In this document: positions 1 through 5,837 of the stretch, one piece after another | Numbering within the stretch: position 1 is the first letter of the stretch | Layout: each line of letters starts with the position of its first letter | Source: an uncultured Lachnoclostridium sp. | Lineage (GTDB): Bacteria > Bacillota > Clostridia > Lachnospirales > Lachnospiraceae | Direction: 5' to 3' | Assembly (NCBI GenBank): GCA_902464595.1 | Contig: CABQJX010000105.1 | Location: forward strand, 1-9,306 | DNA: 9,306 nt | Translations under genes and position numbers: made by a program | The notes under the pieces: generated by a model | Database searches by the model: none | Told to the model about the DNA's origin: nothing | What the model saw: the letters and a program-made list of their open reading frames with translations, nothing else

Positions 1-79
1 ATATAATCTGGCCATCTGTGGTATCAGATGTATTCTTTTTTAGTGCCTTGGTATTGCGCCCAACAGTATAAAAATTCAT
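1..79 (-). CDS. Partial frame, possible further tail-fibre C-terminal cassette (cassette C), runs off left edge
   Basis: An open minus-strand frame leaves the window at its left edge. From the ATG at 79 it reads MNFYTVGRNTKALKKNTSDT and continues TDGQII. The Asn-Thr-Lys at 55-47 is encoded by the same repeat, in the same codon phase, as the repeat at the variable junction of the tail fibre gene. Two readings are possible. It may be a silent alternative C-terminus that only becomes expressed when recombined onto the fibre, in which case the meaningful part starts at about 62. Or it may be the N-terminus of a separate small tail gene starting at 79 (weak GGGA upstream) or at 100 (GGAG only 3-4 bases upstream). 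The frame is also open further upstream, so the start is undecided. Only about 26 residues are visible and no family can be assigned. Confidence 0.45.
   Translation of the reverse strand, partial: MNFYTVGRNTKALKKNTSDTTDGQII
48..62 (-). repeat. Candidate recombination site C (15-bp repeat copy)
   Basis: The plus strand reads TTGGTATTGCGCCCA. It matches the copy at 533-547 at 13 of 15 positions and has the same orientation. It lies at the head of the left-edge frame and encodes Asn-Thr-Lys there in the same phase as in the fibre gene. Its role as an inversion site is inferred. Confidence 0.5.
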
Positions 80-109
80 ACGCAATTCCCATCTATGCAT
101 TTTCTCCAC

Positions 110-124
110 TGTGTTCAATACCAA
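110..124 (+). repeat. Candidate recombination site B (15-bp repeat copy, inverted)
   Basis: The plus strand reads TGTGTTCAATACCAA, whose reverse complement TTGGTATTGAACACA matches the copy at 533-547 at 14 of 15 positions. It is inverted relative to the copies at 48-62 and 533-547. Recombination between 110-124 and 533-547 would therefore invert the DNA between them. It forms the first codons of the opposite-strand fibre cassette and encodes Val-Phe-Asn-Thr-Asn in the same phase as Val-Leu-Asn-Thr-Lys of the fibre. Confidence 0.6.
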
Positions 125-398
125 CTTAAATAACAAGCTAATACCACAAAATGTATATGATGTAAAAAATGGTACGTTTAAAAATTTTGACGAGATTACT
201 TCTACCCAAATTGCAGCTGTGTATATACTTAATGATGGTTCTGACAAAACACCGTCTGGTAGGGATGGTATTTTAGTCGCATTTTTTGTTTCACAAAGAG
301 AATGGGGAATGCAAATTTTTGCCGATCATTATCCCAATTTCTATATGCGCATTTGTTGGGGAGGCTGGAAAGAATGGAAAAAAATTACAGCAAATTAG
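111..398 (+). CDS. Silent tail-fibre C-terminal cassette B, pyocin-knob-like
   Basis: This is the only convincing plus-strand coding stretch. It begins in the repeat at 110-124 and ends at the TAG at 396-398, about 95 codons. There is no ATG, no Shine-Dalgarno sequence, and the frame is closed by a stop at 69-71, so it looks like a gene fragment waiting to be joined to an N-terminus rather than an independent gene. The second half has the look of the pyocin-knob fold found at the ends of phage and tailocin fibres: a Thr-Pro-Ser-Gly turn, a Gly-Ile-Leu-Val-Ala-Phe strand, a Gln-Ile-Phe strand, Tyr-Met-Arg, and a final Trp-Lys-Glu-Trp-Lys-Lys. Such domains sit at the receptor-facing tip. GC over 121-360 is 82 of 240 by hand count (34%), far below the baseplate genes, which suggests a separately acquired segment. 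The knob assignment is from motif memory; a diverged fibre tip of another type is possible. Confidence 0.65.
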   Translation: MFNTNLNNKLIPQNVYDVKNGTFKNFDEITSTQIAAVYILNDGSDKTPSGRDGILVAFFVSQREWGMQIFADHYPNFYMRICWGGWKEWKKITAN

Positions 399-402
399 CA
401 AA

Positions 403-1293
403 TTATGTATCAAAATATAAGTACCTTTCTTGTCCGTCTTCAAAGTGTACAGCGAGTGTATGATGATTATCAATCCAAGCGTATTTCATATAAGATATTG
501 CGTCACTAGGAGAACCGGCTGTCCCTATTTTCTTGGTATTGAGCACATCAATCAATCCCTTAAGTTCCTTACCCATAGGCCCTGACAATACAGTACTTTC
601 ATCTGTTGCCAACAGGTGATTGACAATCTTGCTTTTCATAATGTAATCTGCCAGCTTCTCTGTCAAAACAGTATTCAGCTTTTCGTTGCTGACCAGTTCA
701 TTCATGATTTTTTCAGCCACTGCATCAAATAACTCCTGGCTCATTACGGTACTGCCGCTGTCACCCATAATTCCATGTGTATCTGTCACAGGCAGATTAC
801 TGGCCTTAAAAGTTTCCTTGGTAATAATACTTCCCGAAGTGACTGCAGCAGTCACTTTCTCTACAGTCCCGACCAACACATACAGGGTAAATTCTGCATA
901 TTTGGTCCTGTTGGCTGATCCATTGGCATATATGTAAGTAGGATCGGTAGAGATGTCCATATATGCATACAGGATTTCTCCCTCATCCGGATCTGTCGCA
1001 TACAAACCTACCTCTGTAAGCAGGAACCCTTCTTCTACCTGGTCACTGCTGACCTGCATGGTAACATATGCCTTATCTTCCTGGATACCATAATCTGCAA
1101 TCTCGGCATCCATTTTATAGGATGATAATGAAATCATTGAATCTGGGGAATAACCCTCTGGCGGCTTCCCTGTCCCTACAGCCGCACGGCTGAAAGAAAG
1201 CGTTCCTTTTGCTGCAACAAGTTTCGTAATAAGGTTTAATCCCTTACGGGTTATAAATGTTCCTGTCGCCTGAATTGTATTTTCATTGGCCAT
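403..1293 (-). CDS. Tail fibre protein with variable C-terminus
   Basis: The protein has 296 residues and is the last structural gene of the operon, directly after XkdU, where fibre genes sit in PBSX-like tails. Residues 1 to about 165 form a baseplate-attaching N-terminal region of the tail-collar fibre type (GTFITRKGLNLITKLVAAKG near the start, then strand-rich sequence including EGFLLTEVGLYATDPDEG at 88-105). Residues about 184-228 are helical and possibly coiled coil. Residues 229-250 (ATDESTVLSGPMGKELKGLI and on) are a connector often seen just before exchangeable fibre ends. The candidate recombination site encodes the Leu-Asn-Thr-Lys at 251-254, so only the last 45 residues (cassette A) are the exchangeable part in this orientation. 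The start is the ATG at 1293 with GGAGG 7 bases upstream, two bases after the XkdU stop. Its role is host receptor binding. Confidence 0.85.
   Translation of the reverse strand: MANENTIQATGTFITRKGLNLITKLVAAKGTLSFSRAAVGTGKPPEGYSPDSMISLSSYKMDAEIADYGIQEDKAYVTMQVSSDQVEEGFLLTEVGLYATDPDEGEILYAYMDISTDPTYIYANGSANRTKYAEFTLYVLVGTVEKVTAAVTSGSIITKETFKASNLPVTDTHGIMGDSGSTVMSQELFDAVAEKIMNELVSNEKLNTVLTEKLADYIMKSKIVNHLLATDESTVLSGPMGKELKGLIDVLNTKKIGTAGSPSDAISYMKYAWIDNHHTLAVHFEDGQERYLYFDT
533..547 (-). repeat. Candidate recombination site F inside the tail fibre gene
   Basis: The plus strand reads TTGGTATTGAGCACA. Read on the coding strand, it encodes Val-Leu-Asn-Thr-Lys at fibre residues 250-254, exactly where the sequence passes from the conserved connector into the C-terminal tip. 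It matches the inverted copy at 110-124 at 14 of 15 positions and the direct copy at 48-62 at 13 of 15. The flanks on both sides are not conserved among the copies, as expected for a short recombination site rather than a duplicated gene segment. Confidence 0.6.
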
Positions 1294-1295
1294 GC

Positions 1296-1805
1296 CTATA
1301 CCTCCGGATAAATAATCATCTTACTGTATGTACAAATCCCTCCCTGCACAGTTACACCTGCAGTTCCTTTCTGTGTCCCGTTTACTTCCTGGGGATATGC
1401 TGTATATCTGATCCGATCACCGCTTCCAGCACCAGCATATAGGTGCCTCAATCCCAAATACCTCTGAAGAAATTCATGGATGACTTTCAGATGTGCCGGA
1501 ATATACATCAGTATCCTCTTTTCCTGTTCCAGATCTGGTTTTTGTGCATCAAAATAGTATCGGATTGTGATTGTGAGATGTTCTGCATCTTCCAGGATCT
1601 CGCAATCCCATCCTGTGATCTGTTTGATTTTGGCTTTTAAATTAGGAATATTCATAACCACTTCACTTAATAGTTCCATCCTTCCCCGCAGCCACTCCGC
1701 CAAATCAAAAATCACATCCAAATATTTCTGCTCTGCCTGAAGAAGGTCTTGCATCTGTGGAATCCGGGTCTTGATCTTGGGTAACATCGTTTCACTGGTT
1801 AACAT
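1296..1805 (-). CDS. xkdU: XkdU-like baseplate/tail protein (DUF2313)
   Basis: The protein has 169 residues with the position and sequence style of the DUF2313 (XkdU/YmfQ) family, the myovirus gpI-like protein that links baseplate wedges to tail fibres. A helical N-terminus (residues 1-65, with IFDLAEWLRGRMELLSEVV) is followed by a strand segment (about 73-87), then LEQEKRILMYIPAHLKVIHE (about 92-111), typical of this family's central helix region. The last ~45 residues are Gly/Thr-rich. The start overlaps the end of the upstream xkdT gene by 14 bases, and an AAAGGA lies about 10 bases before the ATG, so translation is probably coupled. The stop overlaps the region of the tail fibre's ribosome site. 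The family call is confident; the exact contact partners are inferred from related phages. Confidence 0.8.
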   Translation of the reverse strand: MLTSETMLPKIKTRIPQMQDLLQAEQKYLDVIFDLAEWLRGRMELLSEVVMNIPNLKAKIKQITGWDCEILEDAEHLTITIRYYFDAQKPDLEQEKRILMYIPAHLKVIHEFLQRYLGLRHLYAGAGSGDRIRYTAYPQEVNGTQKGTAGVTVQGGICTYSKMIIYPEV

Positions 1806-2502
1806 TTAGAGTCAGTCCTTTCAACTTAAAAAATTGGCTGTAGGTTGCTGTAAGTGAATCTTTCTGGCCATTGACCGTATAATCCACGATTTCTTTCACG
1901 CCCTGGATTCCACCTATGATCAGGCCGATCCGGTGGTAATTAAGCACCGTTCCTTCCTGGTTGGAAAAGGCCACCTCTGACAGATACTCTGATATCGCTT
2001 TCTGTGCCTGGGTCTGTATCCCGCCGATTTCTATTCCGTCCTGCAGCTCCACAACACCCTGGACGGTAACCTCCACCGCTTCTGCTGCACGAATGACGGG
2101 CTTAGCACCAACCGGGCGCTGGGTTTTAATGTATTCTTCAACCAGATGGATCGTATCCTCAGACGGAGCTTCGGCTTCCGGTGTAATAAGCACTACATAC
2201 ACAACTCCAGACCCGTCCCGAACCCCGTAGGCCCTGGCATTTCCCACTACTTTTTTCCCACTGGAATCTTCCACCTGTTTTGCCCAGAATACATAGTGGT
2301 TTTCATTTCCGGATGTCACAACCCGTTCAATCTGTTTATCAATTTCATCCCATAATGGCCGGATCAGCATCCCATTATACATAGCCAGTACTTCCGATAC
2401 CGCCTGGAGATTGTCCATCGTAAAGCTTCCCTCGATCCTGCTGGCCTCATTCTCTAAATTCTGCTTCATTTCTTCCAGAATCTCTGCAGCTGTCCATTCC
2501 AT
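1792..2502 (-). CDS. xkdT: Baseplate J-like protein (XkdT family), unusually short
   Basis: The protein has 236 residues from the ATG at 2502, which overlaps the upstream stop by one base (TGATG). A GTG just before it could add one residue. It belongs to the Baseplate_J / gp47 family that builds the wedge ring of contractile baseplates. An N-terminal helical part (residues 1-60, with ASRIEGSFTMDNLQAVSEVL) is followed directly by TSGNENHYVFWAKQV (63-77), which matches the family's Ser-Gly-Asn...Tyr..Trp-Ala element, then a strand domain with VVYVVLITPEAEAPSEDTIH (100-119) and the RPVGAKP motif (129-135). Family members I know, such as PBSX XkdT, are about 350 residues and carry a strand-rich middle domain between these two parts. 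Here about 100 residues are absent, in frame. It may be a natural compact form or an internal deletion; the sequence alone does not decide. Confidence 0.8.
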   Translation of the reverse strand: MEWTAAEILEEMKQNLENEASRIEGSFTMDNLQAVSEVLAMYNGMLIRPLWDEIDKQIERVVTSGNENHYVFWAKQVEDSSGKKVVGNARAYGVRDGSGVVYVVLITPEAEAPSEDTIHLVEEYIKTQRPVGAKPVIRAAEAVEVTVQGVVELQDGIEIGGIQTQAQKAISEYLSEVAFSNQEGTVLNYHRIGLIIGGIQGVKEIVDYTVNGQKDSLTATYSQFFKLKGLTLNVNQ

Positions 2503-2939
2503 CACACCACCGCCTTTTCATATAGCATTTGATCCGTCCCGTATATGGTCCGGCATTGGAAGGATACACGTACCCCGGACGGAATAGTTTTAAATTCAAA
2601 GTCTGACAGCTCCTGAATATACGGATTGCACATCAGGGCCTCCGTGATATACCGTTCCAGCTCCATCCGGGTCACATCATCACTCAGGGGCTGTCCGATC
2701 AGTTTTTCTTCAATTTCGCTCCCAAATGCCCGGTCATAAGCCATGTAACGGTACCGGGCTGTCCCCAATGCAAAATAGATCCAGATCCGGAGCGCTTCAT
2801 TCCCTTCCACCAGATATGTGTTTCCATCTTTAAGCTTCAGGCACTGGTTTTCAAAGTCATACGCATATTCCCGAAACATGGGAAGATCCTTATTCGCCTC
2901 TGATGCCACATCCGGATTTATAAACGGAAAAACTCCCAT
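2502..2939 (-). CDS. xkdS: XkdS-like baseplate wedge protein (DUF2634, GP25-like)
   Basis: The protein has 145 residues and fits DUF2634/XkdS, a relative of the GP25 sheath-initiator wedge protein. The MGVFPF start, the YAYDFENQCLKLKDGNTYLV segment (residues about 26-45), the following EALRIWIYFALGTARYRYMA (49-68) and the C-terminal strand pattern ending in a receptor-like beta sheet are typical. In related tails this protein anchors the first sheath disc to the baseplate. The start is the ATG at 2939, preceded by GGTGG about 8-11 bases upstream and four bases after the xkdR stop. Its stop overlaps the start of xkdT. Length is normal for the family. Confidence 0.85.
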   Translation of the reverse strand: MGVFPFINPDVASEANKDLPMFREYAYDFENQCLKLKDGNTYLVEGNEALRIWIYFALGTARYRYMAYDRAFGSEIEEKLIGQPLSDDVTRMELERYITEALMCNPYIQELSDFEFKTIPSGVRVSFQCRTIYGTDQMLYEKAVV

Positions 2940-2943
2940 AGTA

Positions 2944-3171
2944 TTACACCACCTTGCATATTACATAAAACGATGTTCCAATCTGCGCCGCCAGAACCGA
3001 ATCCCCTGCCTGTGCGCTGCAGTCTGGATTCTGGTGGATATTGTGCGAAAATATCTGTCCCCCAATCCGGATGGCATTTGGGGATACATATTCTGCGCAC
3101 AATAGTCCCCCCGTTTCTGCGGCCTGCTGGTTTCTCAGTTTTTTTGCAAGCTTTCCTGTATACTCTCCCAT
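2944..3171 (-). CDS. xkdR: XkdR-like baseplate protein (DUF2577)
   Basis: The protein has 75 residues and matches DUF2577 (XkdR), a small OB-fold-like baseplate protein encoded between the XkdQ hub and the XkdS wedge protein. The N-terminal helix (MGEYTGKLAKKLRNQQ) is followed by strands, including the isolated NAIRIGGQIFSHNI, and ends with AGDSVLAAQIGTSFYVICKV, the family's characteristic 'G-D-x-V-L ... F-x-V' finish. I place the start at the ATG at 3171 because GAGGAG lies 7 bases upstream. An in-frame ATG at 3186 would overlap xkdQ and lacks such a site. It is slightly short for the family. Its role in closing or decorating the hub is inferred from homologues. Confidence 0.8.
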   Translation of the reverse strand: MGEYTGKLAKKLRNQQAAETGGLLCAEYVSPNAIRIGGQIFSHNIHQNPDCSAQAGDSVLAAQIGTSFYVICKVV

Positions 3172-3172
3172 C

Positions 3173-4150
3173 TCATTTCTCCTCATCTTTTTTCGGCTTT
3201 TCTATTTCAATCTCATCCATCAAGTTCTGAAATGATAATGTCAGGGACATGGCAGATTCTCCATTCGCATAGGTATGGCTGTCGCTTTCGATATAAAAGC
3301 GTCCGAGCAGTCCTGTTTCATGCTCCTGCACCAATACCGCATAGCCGGAAACCGCCCGGATATCATCCGGAAGCCCGGTCACAGATGCCGTAGGCTCACT
3401 GCCCTTCAGCATATTTTTAGCCTCCGCCTCCGCATCCTTATCCTCCTCTTTCTGAAGGATTTCCTGGATCGTCCCATAAGCGGCCTGGCTTTCCAGGTCT
3501 TCCACTGTGCCAATCACAGCACCCTTTTTATCGGTGATTAAAACCTTATTAACCAGGTTTTTAAGGGTTGTTTTATAAGACGCTCCAGATAGATTGGCAT
3601 CCCCTGTAAGGATCACGCCGCTGTCCTGTCCTTTTTCGATCACGGACACCTGGCTGACCCGTTCCATCACAAGCTGATATACCTTTCCATTCTGCCGTGC
3701 AGCCGCTGTATAGGAGGACTGTATGATCTGATAACCCGTCTTTTTCACACAGGGGTTAGTGATTGTAATCCCTGTTGCCGCCATTGTACCGGCTGATATT
3801 CCCAGGGCTGCACACACATCTCTGGCTATGTCCTCCGGGGTTCCATAATAATCTTTGGTTATTTTCGATTTGTTAATATAAAAAAGCAGGTCATAAGCCA
3901 GATAACGGATCTGGTTGCTTCCTGCTGTTTTATCTATATCAAAAATAATCCCGCCAAAGATGCAGGTTCCTGATGGATCCTGAAGCAGAACCTGATCCCC
4001 TTCATTGACTGCTGCAGCAGGAAAATTTTTATCCAGTACATTCTGGGCAACCGTAAATTCCAGCTTCCGGGAAATCTGTCCGGAATCGCCTCCCCAGGTA
4101 ATGGATTCTACCAGTTCGCTCAAATCCCTGTCTTTAACCAATAGTTTCAT
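3173..4150 (-). CDS. xkdQ: XkdQ-like baseplate hub protein (gpD/gp27-like)
   Basis: The protein has 325 residues from the ATG at 4150, which has AGGAGG 8 bases upstream. A GTG nine bases earlier lies too close to that site. It matches the XkdQ/YqbQ hub family, the Gram-positive counterpart of T4 gp27 / P2 gpD that forms the central ring under the tail tube. Seen features: an N-terminal strand domain with ESITWGGDSGQISRKLEFTV (residues about 14-33), a DQVLLQDPSGTCIFGGIIFD hub segment (about 53-72), the YLAYDLLFYINKSK block typical of the family (about 83-96), a TPEDIARDVCAALGI helix, and a late C-terminal strand region ending in a Glu/Lys-rich tail. It lies next to the LysM protein, with which it is almost always paired. 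Length is normal. Confidence 0.85.
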   Translation of the reverse strand: MKLLVKDRDLSELVESITWGGDSGQISRKLEFTVAQNVLDKNFPAAAVNEGDQVLLQDPSGTCIFGGIIFDIDKTAGSNQIRYLAYDLLFYINKSKITKDYYGTPEDIARDVCAALGISAGTMAATGITITNPCVKKTGYQIIQSSYTAAARQNGKVYQLVMERVSQVSVIEKGQDSGVILTGDANLSGASYKTTLKNLVNKVLITDKKGAVIGTVEDLESQAAYGTIQEILQKEEDKDAEAEAKNMLKGSEPTASVTGLPDDIRAVSGYAVLVQEHETGLLGRFYIESDSHTYANGESAMSLTLSFQNLMDEIEIEKPKKDEEK

Positions 4151-4162
4151 TCCTTCCACCTC

Positions 4163-4822
4163 CTATGGGATCGTCAATACCGTTCCCGGATAGATCCACC
4201 AGCCGTTATTGCTGCTGCTTTTTCCATGTTTTTTCGCTGCTTCTTCAATCACAGCGCTGTTTGCCGCATAGATCTGGGTATTCTGGCTTCCATTCCCGTA
4301 ATACTTTTTCGCGATCCCCCATAGTGTATCCCCGCCCCCTACTGTATGGGTCTTAGCGGGGACGGCTTCATCCGGCCGCTGTTTTAAGCCATTATCTTGT
4401 ACTTGAAGGGGGACTGCTACGGTCGGGACCGTCAATGTCCGGTATTCTGACAGCTCCAGTGTATAGTAGACATCATCGCTGCCTTCTTTTACCTTAAACG
4501 TACATTTATCAATCAGCATGGCCAGATTGATACCCATGTCTGTGATGATCAGCCGTTTGACTTCCTTATTTTCTTTCCAGTTTTCAATCTTAGCCCGGTA
4601 TTTTCCGGGTGTCCGGTCTGCATAATGGTAAAATGGTGATTTACGGCCCGGAAAAAAAGAAGAAAGGGTTACTGTGGTGATATCCCTGTTTCCTTTCAGA
4701 TTGATGCCTCCCATATTCAAAAGGGTCATGCGCTTATTAAGCTGAGGCATAACCACATCCAGCTCTGCCGGATTGATCGGCAGCACCATATCTCCCAGTT
4801 TTATCTTCCTGCTTTTTCCCAT
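4163..4822 (-). CDS. xkdP: XkdP-like LysM baseplate protein
   Basis: The protein has 219 residues. Residues 1 to about 130 form the XkdP baseplate domain (KIKLGDMVLPINPAELDVVM near the start, DITTVTLSSFFPGRKSPFYH at about 47-66). A Pro/Gln-rich linker follows, then a LysM peptidoglycan-binding domain at about 158-219 (HTVGGGDTLWGIAKKYYGNG, ending in YPGTVLTIP). In related phages it joins tube, tape measure and hub, and the LysM part probably contacts the cell wall during tube passage. I choose the ATG at 4822 because GGGAGG stands 8 bases before it. The ATG at 4837 overlaps the tape measure stop and is itself part of the ribosome site. Between LysM motifs the domain carries an insertion (VIEEAAKKHGKSSSNNGWW), which is common in phage LysM copies. 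Confidence 0.85.
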   Translation of the reverse strand: MGKSRKIKLGDMVLPINPAELDVVMPQLNKRMTLLNMGGINLKGNRDITTVTLSSFFPGRKSPFYHYADRTPGKYRAKIENWKENKEVKRLIITDMGINLAMLIDKCTFKVKEGSDDVYYTLELSEYRTLTVPTVAVPLQVQDNGLKQRPDEAVPAKTHTVGGGDTLWGIAKKYYGNGSQNTQIYAANSAVIEEAAKKHGKSSSNNGWWIYPGTVLTIP

Positions 4823-4836
4823 GGCCGTTCCTCCCA

Positions 4837-5757
4837 TTATGCTGTATTATCAAGTTCCTCAATAATTTTTTTCGCTGTACGCTCTGCAATTTCATCAATG
4901 TCACCGTCACTGCGGACCGTCACATGATCTGCAATCTTCTGGATCGTCAGCGATATCTGCGTTCCATTCCTGTCTGTTCCCCGCCCTGATCCGGCTAATC
5001 CCCGGCTCATTACAGGCTGCTGGTACAGCTGGATGATGTTGCTGTCTTTTCTGGCAGCCCACGCTACACTCTCCTTTGACGGCAGGATTCTGGTCCCGCG
5101 CGGAAGGTCGATCAGCTCTGGTCCCTGTTCGCCAACCCATGTCGGGCCGCCACGCCAGTGGTTATCTCCCCGTGCATTCTTTCCTGGGCTTCCTCCCTTG
5201 CTTCCGCCTCCACCGTTTCCTTCGCCTCCGCCACCGTCTCCGGTTACGAGGTCTTTCACCTTATTCCAGGCTCCGGCAAGCAGGTCTGCACCTTTTCCGA
5301 TCGTATCAAAGATTGGTTCCAGGACATCCCAGACACCGCTGATCACACGCTGGATTCCGGGCCATACCCGCTGCACCACGCTAAAGACCATCTCAAACGT
5401 AGTGACTAAAAGATCCATGATCGGGCTGATGATCCCCCAGGCAGTCGAAAGTACCTCCGCGATGGCCGGTCCTGCCGTTGCAATAACCGAATGGATGAAA
5501 TCGGACCGCTCTGCAAGGAATGACACCACTCCTCCGATCTTTTCCGCAATCCCGGACATGATGGTTGTAATAACTGGTGCCACTGCCGAAATAGCTGACC
5601 CAATCCCACCAGCTACTGCCCCGATGATACCTGCTGCCTGCTGGATGGTTGGAACAAGGGTCATGATAACCGGGCCGATGCCGGACATGGCAGTTGTTAC
5701 CGCCGGAGCAATCTGGCTAAACCCTGATGAAATACTACTCACAAAGCTGGATGCCAC
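4837..5757 (-). CDS. Tape measure protein, C-terminal part (separated by frame break)
   Basis: This is the C-terminal half of the tape measure protein in a frame -1 to the upstream half. The first possible start is a GTG at 5757, but there is no Shine-Dalgarno sequence, and the frame stays open and protein-like upstream through the stop of the N-terminal part (VWQNLSKGIGAARSAFNQVG, 5850-5791), back to a stop at 5934-5932. It is therefore the continuation of the 5838-6986 gene rather than a separate gene. Counting from 5757, residues 11-75 are hydrophobic, with repeats of the type 'APxITTxMSGI'. At 173-191 there is a Gly-rich linker and at 207-224 the motif WVGEQGPELIDLPRGTRI, a usual tape measure C-terminal signature. 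The last 40 residues are helical. If not rejoined by recoding it would not be made, and the tail would probably not assemble. Confidence 0.65.
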   Translation of the reverse strand: MASSFVSSISSGFSQIAPAVTTAMSGIGPVIMTLVPTIQQAAGIIGAVAGGIGSAISAVAPVITTIMSGIAEKIGGVVSFLAERSDFIHSVIATAGPAIAEVLSTAWGIISPIMDLLVTTFEMVFSVVQRVWPGIQRVISGVWDVLEPIFDTIGKGADLLAGAWNKVKDLVTGDGGGGEGNGGGGSKGGSPGKNARGDNHWRGGPTWVGEQGPELIDLPRGTRILPSKESVAWAARKDSNIIQLYQQPVMSRGLAGSGRGTDRNGTQISLTIQKIADHVTVRSDGDIDEIAERTAKKIIEELDNTA

Positions 5758-5837
5758 AGGAAGGGCTGTTGATGCCAGGCTGCTGATGACCGGGCCTACC
5801 TGGTTGAACGCTGATCTGGCTGCACCGATCCCCTTGC

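Larger units (their letters stand above)
110..547. other. Candidate invertible segment carrying two alternative tail-fibre C-termini
   Basis: The segment is bounded by the inverted 15-bp repeats at 110-124 and 533-547. It holds two C-terminal coding segments placed tail-to-tail: cassette A (minus strand, the current fibre end, stop at 405-403) and cassette B (plus strand, stop at 396-398), with four bases between the stops. This is the layout of one segment of the R64-type shufflon, where inversion exchanges which C-terminus is joined to the constant gene. After inversion the fibre would keep residues 1-251 and gain about 93 residues from cassette B in place of its present last 45, giving about 344 residues. 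No recombinase gene is in the window. Layout and repeats are seen; the inversion is inferred. Confidence 0.6.

Noticed and set aside
13..30. Inverted repeat CATCTG-tggtat-CAGATG
   Set aside because: Only a 6-bp stem, inside the left-edge coding frame and with no T-run. Probably chance.
386..405. Possible terminator between the two convergent stop codons
   Set aside because: The four bases between the stops and their surroundings form no stable hairpin. The gcaaatta/gcaaatta similarity is a short direct repeat, not a stem.
5757..5759. GTG at 5757 as the start of an independent gene
   Set aside because: No Shine-Dalgarno sequence, and coding-like sequence in the same frame continues upstream of it, so the frame is the tape measure continuation.
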